64,000 bases of DNA. Origin: Marvania coccoides. Lineage: Eukaryota; Chlorophyta; Trebouxiophyceae; Chlorellales; Chlorellaceae. The translations under genes and the position numbers were made by a program. The notes below the pieces were generated by a model. That model was not told the DNA's origin and did not search any database. It worked only from the letters and a program-made list of their open reading frames with translations. Below are positions 11,446 through 23,400 of this stretch, one piece after another. Positions within the stretch are counted from its first letter, which is position 1; every line of letters begins with the position of its first letter. Where the stretch lies: positions 806,001-870,000 of the forward strand of contig OY978106.1 of the NCBI GenBank assembly GCA_963854735.1, written 5' to 3'.

Positions 11446-11791
11446 GGTGTCAACTCAAATGTGTGGTGAGTATCGAGTGTTTTAAAGGAAAATTCAGCTG
11501 ACCAGCCAGAAGTAAATTAAAAATTAGTTGTTTGCTCCATTTCGCACTCCTTCTGGTCTAGCCAGCCAACGGAAGGCTCGAGAACGTGACAAATTTAAGT
11601 TCTATATTTAATAAACGTTTGGAGGAGAGTTTATCTCAAAGACAAAAGCTTTCCTCGTGGATTCAATCCGAGAGCCTCCCCTCTTCTTGTCGTGTTTCTC
11701 GATCTCAGACCCATTTTGAAATTGCGATCTCACAACATCGCGGCGTGATCACCAGCAGCGAACCCGAATAGGGACGACCTTGTTCTCCAAA
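11446..11791. promoter_or_regulatory. Divergent promoter region between phosphatase and FKBP genes
   Basis: 346 bp separate the two start codons, so both 5' UTRs and promoters must lie here. I see no unambiguous TATA box or repeated operator-like motif. Confidence 0.45.
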
Positions 11792-12736
11792 ATGCAATCT
11801 ATGGCTCAAAAGGCAAGGCTCGCCCTGCACTTTTCTCTCTCCTCCAATCTAACCCATCAACACCTCACTCACCCCACCCCCGATCTTCAGTCGCAGACCG
11901 CGCTGCCTGCCACCACCACCCAAGCAGTCTGTCGCCCCCGCTCGGGCAAACTGAACCCCGCCGCTGTCGCCCGCCCCGACGCCTCCCAGTCCGCCGCCTC
12001 TTCCTCCCGCCGCGACGCTATGCTCTCTCTGGCGGGCCTCGCTGCTGCCCTCACCGTCGCGCCGACCCCCGCGCTGGCCATCGATGAAGTCTATCCGCAG
12101 CTTTGCAATCCCGCCTGCATGGAGAAGCTGGCTGCTGCCCCCAGGGTGAAGACTGCCTCAGGTCTGGAGTATCAGGACATTGTGGTGGGCACTGGGCCCA
12201 CCCCGCCCGTCGGTTACCAGGTGGTGGTTAACTACGAGGCCATGACCCCCCAGTTTCGCGTTTTCGACTCGTCTATTGAGCGAAAAGCGCCGTACGACAT
12301 CCGCGTGGGCGCGGGACAGGTAATTCAAAGCTTTAATTACGCTTTTTGGCAGCATATTTGAAGAAAATTGGGACTGCTGGATGTGACAGCCACATAAATT
12401 GGTAATGAAATGCTCTCGTCGGAGATACTTTCGCGACACCCAAATCTTTTGAACAAATCAGCTTTATTCAGCTCAAAATCGCCTCCCAATGGGAGTCAAA
12501 ATTATTACCACACTGTCGCTCCTTTCATTCAATATTTTGTTCAGGTGGTTGCTGGGCTGGACGAGGGCCTGCAGACCATGAAGGTGGGCGGTCTCCGCCG
12601 ACTCTACATCCCTGGTAACCTGGCTTTCCCCAACGGTCTGCCCTCGGGGCCGGGCCGTCCCCGGGTGCCGCCTGGATCGGCTGTCGTTTTTGACGTGCAG
12701 CTGCTGCTGATCCCCGGGCTGGACGACGATGAGTAA
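11792..12736 (+). CDS. FKBP16-3: Thylakoid-lumen FKBP-type immunophilin, FKBP16-3-like
   Basis: Two exons, 11792-12319 and 12545-12736, joined in phase 0; 239 residues. The N-terminus is a bipartite plastid/thylakoid leader: a Ser/Ala-rich transit part, then a twin-arginine signal (RR at 73-74, a hydrophobic Ala/Leu stretch, cleavage expected after ALA at about 96). The mature part is an FKBP domain with GLEYQDIVVGTGP, VFDSS, GLDEGL and GLRRLYIPG. The ending, PPGSAVVFDVQLLLIPGLD, matches plant FKBP16-3 very closely. Members are peptidyl-prolyl isomerase-fold proteins of the lumen linked to photosystem assembly; whether this one is catalytically active cannot be judged. ATG 11801 is an alternative start. 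A TGTAA signal lies 36 nt after the stop. Confidence 0.92.
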
Positions 12737-12771
12737 ATGCTAATGATAATGCGAAACTGGGACCATATTGT

Positions 12772-12776
12772 TGTAA
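12772..12776 (+). terminator. TGTAA polyadenylation signal (FKBP gene)
   Basis: TGTAA lies 36 bases downstream of the FKBP stop codon, the distance usual for the green-algal poly(A) signal. Confidence 0.55.
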
Positions 12777-12947
12777 TCTTTCTGAGAAGAAGAAGAGCAT
12801 CATCTGCATGGGAGAGAACTGGATTTTAGTTCCGAGAGGAGAAAAAAATAATACGATGCGACCTTTGTGACATGTAAATACATGGATTTCTATAATAGCT
12901 TAGTGATAGCTGTCTTACTTAGCAGCAACAGCGCTCGCTATCGGTCT

Positions 12948-13621
12948 TCATGTGGAATGGTGGGGGCAGCCTTTCAAAAGTGCCAGCGCTGTTCCCTCCA
13001 CCAGTAGCGGTCCTGTCTCTTTGTCTGCATGTTGGTCGAGGGAGCCTTCCACCAGTCGGCATTCGGTGACAAATGTCGCTCTACCGCCGCTCAGCCGCTC
13101 AAGCCTCACTGAAGCTCGCACCGTTGAACCCACCTGCAAAATAATTGAACGCAGTAGAGAGTTTATTGATTTTTTATATCGTAAGACACCCAGAGATGTT
13201 CATTAATTATGAAAGTGCAAGTACCAAAAAATTCAACTACAAACAAGAACCGCTCGCTCACTTCAGCAAAGTTTCGGAATTTGAGGGTCTGGGTGAGGTA
13301 GACAGACCCCGGGAAGTTGGTGCCAATGATGGCTGGAAACAGCGAGGCAATCAGCAGGCCGGGGACGATGGGAGAGGGGAACCCAGCGGCCTCTGCAGCA
13401 GCGTGGGTCGAGTGCAGGGCGTTGGCATCGCCAGTGAGCGCTGTGAAGGTTGCCACGTCATGGTGGGTGAATTTGCGGATTGTAACGAGCTCTGGGTGGA
13501 ATACTGCCGTGCTAAGGAGCCGGGAGAAGCCCAAGGCTGCGGCAGGGGCTGTTTGAAGCGAATACTGTGGGCCTACGAGATCGAGCAAATAGAGGAGCGG
13601 GAGGCGCGTGCTGCCACGCAT
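12948..13621 (-). CDS. MaoC-like 3-hydroxyacyl-thioester dehydratase, mitochondrial type
   Basis: Exons 13621-13262 and 13133-12948 (128-nt intron, GTGAGC donor); 181 residues. The hotdog-fold core carries the hydratase-2 motif FTALTGDANALH, in which Asp and His are the catalytic pair, followed by GLLIASLFPAIIGTNFPG, typical of (R)-specific enoyl hydratases and 3-hydroxyacyl-ACP dehydratases. The motif usually reads NPLH; here Ala replaces Pro. The first 45 residues are basic and Ser/Leu-rich (ending SRLLSTAV), consistent with a mitochondrial presequence. By analogy with HTD2 the likely role is dehydration in mitochondrial type II fatty acid synthesis, which feeds lipoate. An in-frame TTG at 13690 is not used because ATG 13621 starts a good presequence. 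It is divergent to the RAP-domain gene. Confidence 0.85.
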
Positions 13622-13817
13622 AATGAATGCTGCAATTTTATTAAATTTGTTTAATGTCAAAATATAAGGATTGAGCAGCGTTTTGGCCAAGGCCGTCTTT
13701 ATTTGAAAAGTAATTTACTCTCATTTGCGGCGCTTTCAATCCCAAACACCATGATTGCTGCATTGTTCAAACATAATTTGTAACATGAGTTTTGCATAGC
13801 ACTGCGATGCCTGCTCC

Positions 13818-16800
13818 ATGTTGCGCGTTGGGCTAAATCGAATCTCTAGGTGAGGCCTCCCTTCTCATTTCACAGCTTTGCCCCGAAATCAGCAGCTCAA
13901 CCCCCATTTGTATTGCGCAGGGAACCAATAGCACGCCCCATCGCCCGCCTGTTGAGCTCTATCGACCAATTGTGGGATGCCACTGCCGTCGACACCACAG
14001 CCGCTGCTGGTGCCGCTGAAGCCACCTCTGCGGCTGCTGCGGAGAGCGCTGCGCCAGCCGTTTCATCAGCAGGCCTCGTCCAGTTTCTGGAGGCGCACCG
14101 TTGGGAGTGGGACCCTAGGCTGAATAAACGACGGAATAAAAGAAATGGCGGTGAAAGGGGCGGGCGGAGGGGTGCCAACCCCTTTCCCTTCCGCACAGCC
14201 AACGGCCGGCAGCCTGCGCCCACCCCCATCTCCCTCCTCCCCCCTCCGCGCACTGAAGAGCTCACAGGGAGGTTCCAAGCTCGCATCATTGACAGCCACT
14301 CAAAAGAGCTCACAAATCGGGTGGTGGCGGCCTTTGCCCACACCGATAAGCAGCTCTCTTCTTCGCATCTGAGCCTGGAGGAGAAGGCGCAGGTGGCGCG
14401 GCGCTGCCTGCTCACTTTCCGCCGCATGTCGCAGCTGCCGTTGAGCGACATAAACATCGCAGCAATCATGCACCGGGTGTCGCGGTTAGCCTCGCATGCG
14501 GGGCTGGGCAGGGGGTTCTCGGCGCTGGCGGCGGCGGCGCGGGGCGGGCCGCCCTTGCCGGAGTTGCCTGGCGGTGACTTTTTTGCTGCAGAGCTGCTGA
14601 TGGAGCTGTTCAACGAGGTTTTGCGGCGGGCTAAGGAGCAGCTGAAATCGCCGGAAAGGGGCGCTGCTTCTCCGGTGGAAAATTTAGAAGAAAGTGGCAG
14701 CGGGGTGGATGTGGGGGAAGTAGAAAGAGCCGCGGTGGCGTTTGGGCGAAAAGCGGAGGCGAGCAGCTGGGGGGTGGCGCTGCACGAGAGCGCAATCGCT
14801 GGGGCGCTGCATGCGTGCAGCATGATGTGCATAAACGTGAGTTAGGAGAAATCAGGCGTGCTTTTACTCGTTTATCTGTTTACGTTGTTTGCTCATATTT
14901 CAGCGGTTTTTAATGCTGATAAAGCCTATCGTATTGACTGCATTCTACAATTCAAGTATAACATCTCGTTTGTGTGAGATTTTGCGATGTACAGGTTTCT
15001 CAGGAGGATGCTGACACGTTGGCAGCAGTGGCGCTGCAGTCTCGCAGCCAGTGGAGCTCTGTGAGGATAGTGATGCTGGCGCTGGCGTTGGGGAGGATGG
15101 GACTGAAACCACTGGGAGGAAAGGTGCGGAAAAAACACCGTGGAGCAGTCTAATTATTAAAATTGTCACCTGGGTCTACAGTTTTACCACAATATAACAT
15201 TTTCAATGTGCCCATTATCTTCTCTACTTCAACAATAACCATTAACAGCATTCATCCCTCCCTCCTGCAGCTGCACGAAGCCATGCTGGAGGAAGCTGCC
15301 GCGAAGCTGCCAGACATGACGGGTGACGATATCTGCAGCCTGCTGTGGGGCATGGCGCACTCAGATTTTCACCCAGGCCAGAAATTTGTCACCTCCACAA
15401 TGGCTGTTCTCCTTCCGAAGGTGCAGGGCCTGCAAGGCAAAGGAATCACGGCCTACAACGGACTGGGTGCCCTGGCGCTGTTGGAGTGGAACCCCCCGCC
15501 CCCCAAGCGCCAGCGGGAGGCGTGGTACTCGAAGTGGGACCATGCCAGCTTGCAGAAGCTGCAAAAAGAGAGGGAGGAAGAGGAGGCGGCGGCGGCGGCA
15601 GAGGAAGCGGCAGCAGCGTCCTCCGGCCGCCCTCGGGACCTGCGGCAGCTGCAGGCGATGGCGCGCGCGTGGGAGGTGGGCCGGCGGCAGGGGTTGGCGG
15701 CGCTGCTGGAGGGGCAGCAGCCGCGTAGCAGCAGCAGCGGTGTTTTGGAAGAGAAAGAAAGCATTTTTGATAGGAAGAAAGCGGTGGGCGGTGGGGGAGT
15801 GGATGCAAGCTTGGCGGAGCTGGCGAGGCGGGCTGTGAAAGTGCAGGCGGCGCGGGACAAGGCCGCCCAGTTGACGTATGAAGTTTCACAACTCATGCGG
15901 CAGCTGCTGGCTCAGCACCAAGTCTCTCTGCCTGCAGGAGCCAGCAGCAGCGGTGGGGGTAGAGGTGGGGGTGGGGGTGGAGTACCCAGCAGCAGCGGAG
16001 TGGATGGGAAGGGTAGCGTGAGCGGCGAGAGGAGCGGCGGCAGCAGTGTGAACGGATGGCAGAAGGCTGGCAATGGCGCGGAAGAAGACGAGGCCGCTCT
16101 GGCGCACCGCTTTTTCACAGGGGAGTGGCCGGACGAGGAGCAGCAGCTGCTTGAATTCAGCAGTTTTGCCCATAGGCAGCTGGTCCAAGCAGCAGAAGAT
16201 GCACTTATTTCTACCTCCAGGGAGCCATTATCGCACACAAGGAAAGATAAGCGCGGTGCGCGTGCGGCAGCGCCATCTGCTGGGGCTGGAAACGGCAGGA
16301 AGGTGCTGCGAATGGGCCCGCTGCTGGCGGAGGCGATGAGAGAAGGCGGCCCTGACAACCGCCTGGTCATCCAGCCGCACTACGAGAAGCACCATGTGAT
16401 AGCGCCCTGGATCCGGCGCACCATCGGACTCAAAGACCCAGCAGCAGAAGCAGGTCCAGGAGGAGGAGATTTTTCGGTTTGCACAGTAGCCTCCGCTGCT
16501 GATGAAAAAGAGGAGGAAGAAAGAGCGGCATTGGGGCTGGATCTCAACCTTGACGTGCACAGCATGGGAAGCACTGCCGCGGCGCCTCTCATGGATGCAG
16601 CAGAGGACCCAGAGTTGCTGGAGCGCCGCTTCTTGAGCAGTGGCGGCGGCGACGGTGAAGGCATGGCCTGGGACTTTCCTTCCTTAGAGGACAAAAGCGA
16701 AGCCAGCGACATCGGCAGCAGCATTGCCGACGCGATTTCTGGGGAAGAAGAGCGGGAAGAAAGCAGCAACAGCAGCGCGGACTTTCTTCTTTCTCCCCAG

Positions 16801-17951
16801 GTGGAAGAAAACTTTTCCGAGGTCGCCGACGCTGCGGCCGCAGCGCTGGAGGAGCTGGTGCGGTGCGCGGTGGCCATGGTGCAGTCCAACATTCGGCTGG
16901 ACCAAGCGGTCGCTCTAGGGCGGTACGTATGCATGGTGAAGCACTACGACCGGCCGTTGCTGCAGGCGATGTGCGCAAGAATGGCGGCGGCGGTGGAAGC
17001 GGCGGAGATGGGGGGCAACGAGGCCGCTCACCCGGGGCTGATGCTGCCTTCCTTGTACGTGGCCGATTTTTTCTGGGTCCTGGCATCTTTTGGCGCGGAA
17101 GACCTCCTGCCCAAGGTATGAGAGAAAGCAACGCTGTCATGTATACTCCCGGTGAAATATCGCTGCTTGTGTAATTTCTTCTCAAAATATCCACCTCTCT
17201 TCTCCCACCCTAATTTTTTCCATTCAATTAATCAACCCGTGCATTCTTTTCACAGGAGCTGGGAGAGAACCTTTTGAAGCGGGCTGTGGCCAATCCAGCG
17301 GCCACCCCCACATCACTGGCTCGAACATTGTGGTCTCTGGCTGTCATGGACCGCCTGGAGCCCGAAATGCTCGCCCAAGTGTGCAGTTCACCGGCTCTCG
17401 CCGCCCTGTCCCGCGGCGACGCAGCAACAGCCCCCGACGAGACCTTTAGAAAAAAACTGACAGCCAAAGTTGTAGAAATCACGCTGAACCAGCTGTTTCA
17501 GGCCGCGCTGGCGGTGGAGGGCACCCGCGGCGTGAGCCGCACCTCCACTATGCCGCCGGAGCTGCGGGAGGCGGCGGAAGCGGCGTGGTCGGGGCGCCAC
17601 CGCCACCTCACGACGTCATCGCTGCAACGCCAGGTGGCGGTGGGGCTGCGTGCCCTGGGACTGGAGTGCCAGATGGAATACTCCCCCCCAGGGACCCACG
17701 TTATTATCGATGTGATGGTCACAGACCCGAAGACTCGCCGCCAAGTCGCCGTTGAAGTTGACGGGCCTTCGCACTTTGCGTTCAACGAATTGGACCGGCC
17801 GCTGGGGGCGATGCGGCTGCGGGACGCGCTGCTGAAGCAGCGTGGGTGGACGGTGGTGTCGGTGCCTTACTTTGAGTGGGATCAGATGCGGACGCCGGAA
17901 GCGAGGGCGGGATATCTGAAAGCGAAGGTCATGCCGCTGCTGCGACGGTGA
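13818..17951 (+). CDS. RAP-domain organelle RNA-binding protein
   Basis: Secure exons: 13876-14836, 14995-15123, 15271-17115, 17256-17951. The C-terminal 110 residues are a RAP domain (VAVEVDGPSHFA, then LGAMRLRDALLKQRGW and VVSVPYFEWD), found in plastid and mitochondrial RNA-processing factors of the OPR/FASTK type. Upstream blocks such as LCSLLWGMAHSDF and SLARTLWSLAVMD look like helical-repeat units. Long Ser/Glu/Gly-rich linkers lie between. The frame has no ATG after the acceptor at 13875, so a short first exon is required. Option one is 13818-13849, giving a basic, presequence-like N-terminus MLRVGLNRIS but needing a 26-nt intron. Option two is 13751-13787 with an 88-nt intron. Option one gives 1220 residues. 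It probably binds an organelle transcript; which one is unknown. TGTAA lies at 18011. Confidence 0.82.
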
Positions 17952-18254
17952 AAAGGAAGAAAGGGATTGGCTGTTATTCTGCTCCCGCTACTGCCTGGCT
18001 ACTGCGCTTTTGTAATTAGATTTTATTTTATTTGGTATTTATGTTTCTTGACTTATTTTGTTCGTTTAGGGGCGATGTATCGCCCCTTCAGTCAATTCCT
18101 GCCGGGGTCTCTGTTCTGCTATTTTAATGCCATTTTATTTATCCCAAATCGCTCAACTGAATATGTTTTTAATATGCGTTTGTGCGGTTCTAACCATACG
18201 AATGTAAGGGATTCATTTTCAACTTAAGAAGCAACCTTACGTATCTCAACGCTG
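17952..18254. other. Convergent intergenic region, 303 bp
   Basis: Holds the 3' UTRs of the RAP gene (+) and the CDC123 gene (-). AT-rich, with no other feature seen. Confidence 0.5.
18011..18015 (+). terminator. TGTAA polyadenylation signal (RAP gene)
   Basis: TGTAA lies 60 bases after the RAP-protein stop codon, in AT-rich DNA between convergent genes. Confidence 0.45.
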
Positions 18255-19740
18255 CTACTGCTGCTGCCCGTTGTTGGGCCCTGCTGTCTTGTCGTTCAGC
18301 GCCGTCCACACCGGCTCGCCGCCGCGCGCGTGCTCCAGCAGCGCGCTCAGCGCGCTCCCTTCGGCTGCGTCCACGAAATCAAAGGGAACCCCGTACAGAG
18401 CAGTGTCTGGGCGCAGCGGTAAATCACCCTCAATCACGCGCATATCTAGCTCAAGCTCTTCCTCTCCTTCCACCGCATCTTCTTCCTCTTCGCCCAGCAG
18501 CTCTTCCCACGTGAACAGCAGCGGCGCTGTGGTGGCCCCTGCGGGATTGAAGTCGACAATTCGAATGGACGCTGTTGCCGCCGCCGGCACGTAGCAATCG
18601 TACGTGAAGCTCCGCAGCGGGAATATTCCGTGCACCGCGGACGCGTGGAACGCTTCGATGCGTTGCTGCAGCGCTGTCAGCTCTTCTTGCACGCCTGTGA
18701 GGCGTCGGGAAAGATCCCGCTGACTGATGCCTCTCAACCGCCCGTTAACCACGAAACAGCGGAACTCTCGGCCTGGGCTGAGGTCGTACCACTTGCGCAG
18801 AGCCAAGACGTGATCTGAAACAGCAGCAGTAGTTGCAAAAGGCGCTGCGGTGGCATTGCCATTGCCATTGTGAGATAGTGAAGAGGATTCGAGGGAGGAA
18901 GGGTTGGTGGTAGAGCGCTGCTGAGCTCCTGGTGCGGGTCCTTCGGCTTGCAGACCGGCAGCAGCGACAACTACAGAGGCAAGGAACGAGATAAGCTTCA
19001 AGAGGCGTTGATTTGTATGTAAACATGAGTTCACCTCAACATTCTAATCCATTTTAAACGTGGGATTGTGCCACTTGAGGAAACATAAATGGGTTAAGGA
19101 AGAGCAGCTGTAGCCCACCTTTTCCATCGCCTTCCTCGTTTTCTTGCAGCTGCAATTGCTGCAGGGCCTCGCTGATATCGTGTGCCACCCGGTCGGAGCT
19201 TTTCAACAGCACTACCACCTCATCAGAGGTGCTGCATCGCATGGTATTGCCTGATGTCATCCACACTGCATCTTTTGGCGCGCTCCACGTCAGCTTGGGC
19301 AGCACAGCGCCGCCCAGGGAGGCGATGCCGGCTTGGATGGCGGCGGCAATTTCAGCAAGGGAGGGAGGCGGTGGGGTGCTGCTTTCTCCTGCATTTTCGT
19401 CGTCATCGTCACTGGACCAGTCGCGGTAGTCGTCCTCCGCGAGAATGGCGTCCTGCTTGTTGCGGGCGGGGAACTGAAAAAAAGGCGAGAGAAAAAAGTA
19501 AAGAGAGGGAAGGTCGAGAAGGGAGTTCGAGTGCATTGCCATCAATTGCATATACAGAGATGCTATTGCGGCGCTCTGACTCACGGCAGAGCTCGTTTCG
19601 GGCAGGAACACTCCATCTTCGACAAGCCATGCGACGAAATCGGCTGTTAGGGGCACAAGAACCGTGGAAAACGTATGTTGCTTGAACAGTGGATACCAGC
19701 TGCTAATTCTGCAACACAAAAAATCCTCTGCAGTCACCAT
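18255..19740 (-). CDS. CDC123: CDC123 (D123) eIF2 assembly factor
   Basis: Exons 19740-19585, 19473-19119 and 18814-18255; 356 residues, close to the family norm of about 340. Family landmarks run in order: CRISSWYPLF near the start, the acidic DWSSDDDDEN stretch, GGAVLPKLTWSAPKDAVWM, VLLKSSDRVAHD, then LALRKWYDLSPGREFRCFV and GISQRDLS, then IRIVDFNP. CDC123 is an ATP-grasp protein of the cytosol that helps join eIF2 subunits, so it acts at translation initiation. The second intron splits a Gly/Asp boundary in phase 1 and restores the ATP-grasp frame exactly. The Met at 19740 is chosen because the conserved N-terminal block follows at once; the TTG at 19761 is not a start. The acidic C-terminus is typical. 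Confidence 0.93.
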
Positions 19741-20486
19741 TTTTCCCGAGATTGTGAGCAAAATATAATTCGGAAATTTGAAAAGCTTGAGACTGCTGCT
19801 AAGCTTTCACAGCGTTGGAATGGGTGTTGTGAAATATATTCAGTTTTTTTTAACATACTGAATTCGCTGCAGCTTTTATTTGAGCATTGGGTCATCTGTT
19901 CGGGGAGCCAAGTGGAAGCTGCAGTTCCCTCGTTGGCGCCCCTCCACATATTATGCCACAGGCATACGCAAAGCTGTATAGCAGGGGATCTTGATCCCAG
20001 CACCAGCCATCTCCTTTCCTCAATTCCTTTTCTCCGCCATCACCGAAACTATTATCCTCCTCTGGGTTCGAAGTCGCTTACATACAAAACAAACAAGAGC
20101 TGACTTTGGCGAACACTGGCGCTATAATTAGGAGATGTACGAAAGTATAGAAGGGTAAGCAATGAAAAAACAAACACTATTGGAAAACAGAAAGAATAAA
20201 ATTTGGAAAGGAAAGGAGTTGGGTCATACTGCTGCTGAGTCATCGTCGTCGCCGCCTCATGTGTCAACGAGGTTATCCATCGATCCTCTCCTCTCTCCAT
20301 CCATGCACAACTTTGAAAGATAATAACCCTGAGAAGGCAGCAAGCTGTAAAAGCCGTGAAGGTAGCAGGTTTCATCTGCTTGGGGTGGTATTATCCAGTA
20401 TGGGCATTATTCTCGTCGGCCCCATGCCTTCCTCTTCAAATAAGACTGCTAGCGGTATGCCTTATTGTCTATCAATTTTTTTATTC
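19741..20486. other. Intergenic region, 746 bp
   Basis: Lies between the 3' end of the Pro-rich gene and the start of CDC123, both on the minus strand, so it holds one 3' UTR and one promoter. No coding or RNA feature was recognised. Confidence 0.5.
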
Positions 20487-23400
20487 CTACGCCTCCGGTG
20501 CCGCCCAGCCTCCCTTCTCAACGTTCTTCAAGTTATACTCGTTCTTTGGCCGCTCATCAGAAGGTGACGGAGTGGGTTTAGGAGATGGAGAGGGCTTCTT
20601 GGCGGGAGGCGGTGGCCTCTTCCTGGGCGGAGGCGGCCTCGGCGGCGGCGGTGTTGGCGGAGGTGGCGTAGGCGGAGGAGGCTTGGGAGGCGGTGGCGTG
20701 GGGGGAGGGGGCTTAGGTTTCGCGGCCTTGGGAGGCGGGGGCCTGGGGGACGGCGGGGGCGACTTTTTGGCCTTGGGCGGCGGGGGCGACGGCGACGGCA
20801 TCGTTGGAGGTGACCTCGGGCGCCTGACCCTCGGCGGCGTCATGACCGCGGGAGGCGGCGGGGATGGAGGCGGCGGTGTTGGCGGGGGAAGGGACCTTTT
20901 CCTGGGGGGTGGAGGGGAGGGAGGCGGGGGCGAAGGAGACACCGCCGGCGGCGGCGGTGATTTCCTGCGAATGCGATTGGGAGGCGGGGGGCTTGCCACG
21001 GACGGCGGGGGGCTCAAAACCGGCGGGGGAGGAGACTTTCTGCGGACACGCACGGGAGGAGGTGGGCTTGGCATTGGCGGGGGCGGCTTCTTACGCAAGC
21101 GTCCGGGCGGCGGGGGGCTGGCTGCCGGAGGAGGCGGCTTCTTGCGCAAGCCTCTAGGCGGCGGGGGGCTGGGCATCGCCGGAGGCGGCGGCTTCTTGCG
21201 CAAGCGTCCGGGCGGCGGGGGGCTGGGCACCGCCGGGGGAGGAGGCTTCTTCCGGCCCGTGGATGGCGGTGGCGGCATTTTCGGAGGTGGTGGCCTGGGT
21301 CTGCGCGTGCGTCCCTGCGGGGGCGGCGTGGGGGGGGGGGGGAGAGGCTCTGCGGCCGCGAGGCGGCGGCGGGGGTGACATGCCCGGCGGATAGCTCCCA
21401 GGAGGCGGCGAGCGCTGCCGACGCTGCGGCGGCGGCGGCGGAGTGCTCTCGTCGGGCGGGGGTGGCGCTGCATATCCAGGGGCGCCGGGGGGCGTGCGGC
21501 GCCTACGCGGCGGTGGCGGCACAGTTCCAGGAGGGTAGGCGTTCTCCGGCGGGGGCGGGGCGGGGCCCCTGCGGCGACGGGGCGGCGGCGGGGAGTTCAA
21601 GCCGTCGTATAGCACCTGGAACGTGGGGTTGTACGCCAGGGCGCCGGTGTCTTCAGGGAACCAGGCCTCGTAGTTAGCAGGATCGCTGAGCTCAGGGGCC
21701 AGAGTGTGGGCGCTGTCCAGCGCCTCCTGGGCCTGATCGGGGGACGACAGCGGATATATCATCGTGGCTTGCACGCCCACCTGGCCGTTGGGCTGGCAGG
21801 CAGCCACTGCTGTGCACTCGAGATCGTACGGCCAAGTTTTGGCGGCCACAGACTTCATCAGGTCGCAGGACTTGCTGGAGAGGTAGCGCAGGTAGTTGTC
21901 GAGCCAGGTTTCCAGGAGCTGCCGCCCGCCTGAGGTTGTCAGCCCGGTCTCAACGAGGTCGCTGGTGCCGTCGGCGGCGGGGCTGCTGCCGCTGCTGCTG
22001 TCGCTCTGACCTAGGAGGGAGAGGAGCGCTCGCCGGCGGCCGGACATTGCAACGGGGCACCGAGGAACGGAGGGGTCGGTTCCAGGGTTGACGATGAATG
22101 TCCCGATGACCTGCAGGCAACCAGCGGGATTTTTTTTTTAGTTTTTTTTTTTAGTTTTTTTTTGCAGAAATTAATTGGAATGAAAAACAAAATGGAATAT
22201 ACGTACCGTGGGGTCCGTGTGATGCACGGGAGGGGGGCTATAGCCGGGCGTGGGGGGCGCGGGAGGCGTTTTCGCGGGGGGTGGCGGATACCTTGCGTAC
22301 AAAAAGACCTGCACCTCTGGCGGCCCAGCCAGCGCGCCGGTTTCCTCCACAAAATAGAGCCCATAGATGTCGGGGTCCGTGATCAGCGGCTCCAGGCTGT
22401 AGGCGCTGTCGATGGCCTGCAACGTTTCTTCGGCGTTGGTTGGCAGGTAGGTGTAGGTTGCGACGACTGAGATGGTGCCGTCAGGTAGGCACACCCCCAC
22501 GCCGGTGCAGGTGAACTCCGAGGGGTGCGGCCACGTCTTCTCAGCCTGGGCTTTTACGAGTTTGCAGGCCAGATCGCCTTGGTACTGCAAAAAGTTGTCC
22601 AGCCACGTCCCCTGCAGGCGGCGGCGGCTGAACCCGGGCGTGGGGTCCTCAAAGTCGTACTCCAGCACCTTGCGGCGGCTGTACCCGGTGATGGGACACT
22701 TTGGAACATAGGCGTCTGTGCCTGGTAACACTATAAACTTGGATACTACCTGCAGAGATAGAATTAAAAAGTGAATGTCAGTTCAATTTGTCAGTTATAC
22801 GCAGCTCAAGGAGAATGCTTATTTAATGGAACAGTAAAATTATTTAAAATACACACAGTTGGTTGTTTTGTGTTGACGGGCGGGCCCTTTATTGGAGGCG
22901 GCGGCGCTTTCGGCGGCGGCGGCGATTTGTAAAGGGGCGGAGGGGGCGCCTTGGGCGGGGGCGGGGAGTGCGTGAAGTAGTAGACCTGCACGGTAGGCGG
23001 GCCGGCCAGGCCGCCGGTGCTATCGGGGAAGTAAGGCTTGGTAATGGCAGGGTTCATCAACAGCGGGCCGATAGTATAGGCACTATCTACCGCCAGCTGG
23101 TACTCATTCGGGTTTGTCACAACGTAGACCAGCGTGGCCACCACCTTGACGTTTCCGTTCTGTTGCTGGTACGCAGTGTAGCCGTCTCCCGTGGGGGGCA
23201 CGCAATTGCATTGGAAGGAGCAAGTGGTGACCCTGGGCGTGGGCCACGTCCGCTTCGCCTGTGCCGTGAGCAACGCGCAGGCCCGCTGCCCTAAGAAATC
23301 AAAATAGTTTTGGAGGAAGTTGGACTGCTGCAGCTGGCGTCCAGGAGCGGTCAGCCCCGTCTGCCCCGACGCCACGACCTCCTCAAACTCCGAGAGACGC

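Noticed and set aside
15446..17194. Antisense Pro/Ser-rich frames over the RAP-domain gene
   Set aside because: Mirror images of low-complexity Gly/Ser/Glu linkers; no starts, splice sites or domains.
20356..21378. 340-residue Gly-rich frame on the plus strand resembling a glycine-rich wall protein
   Set aside because: It is the exact antisense of the Pro-rich coding repeats (CCN read as GGN); the minus frame has signal peptide, splice sites and homologous domains.
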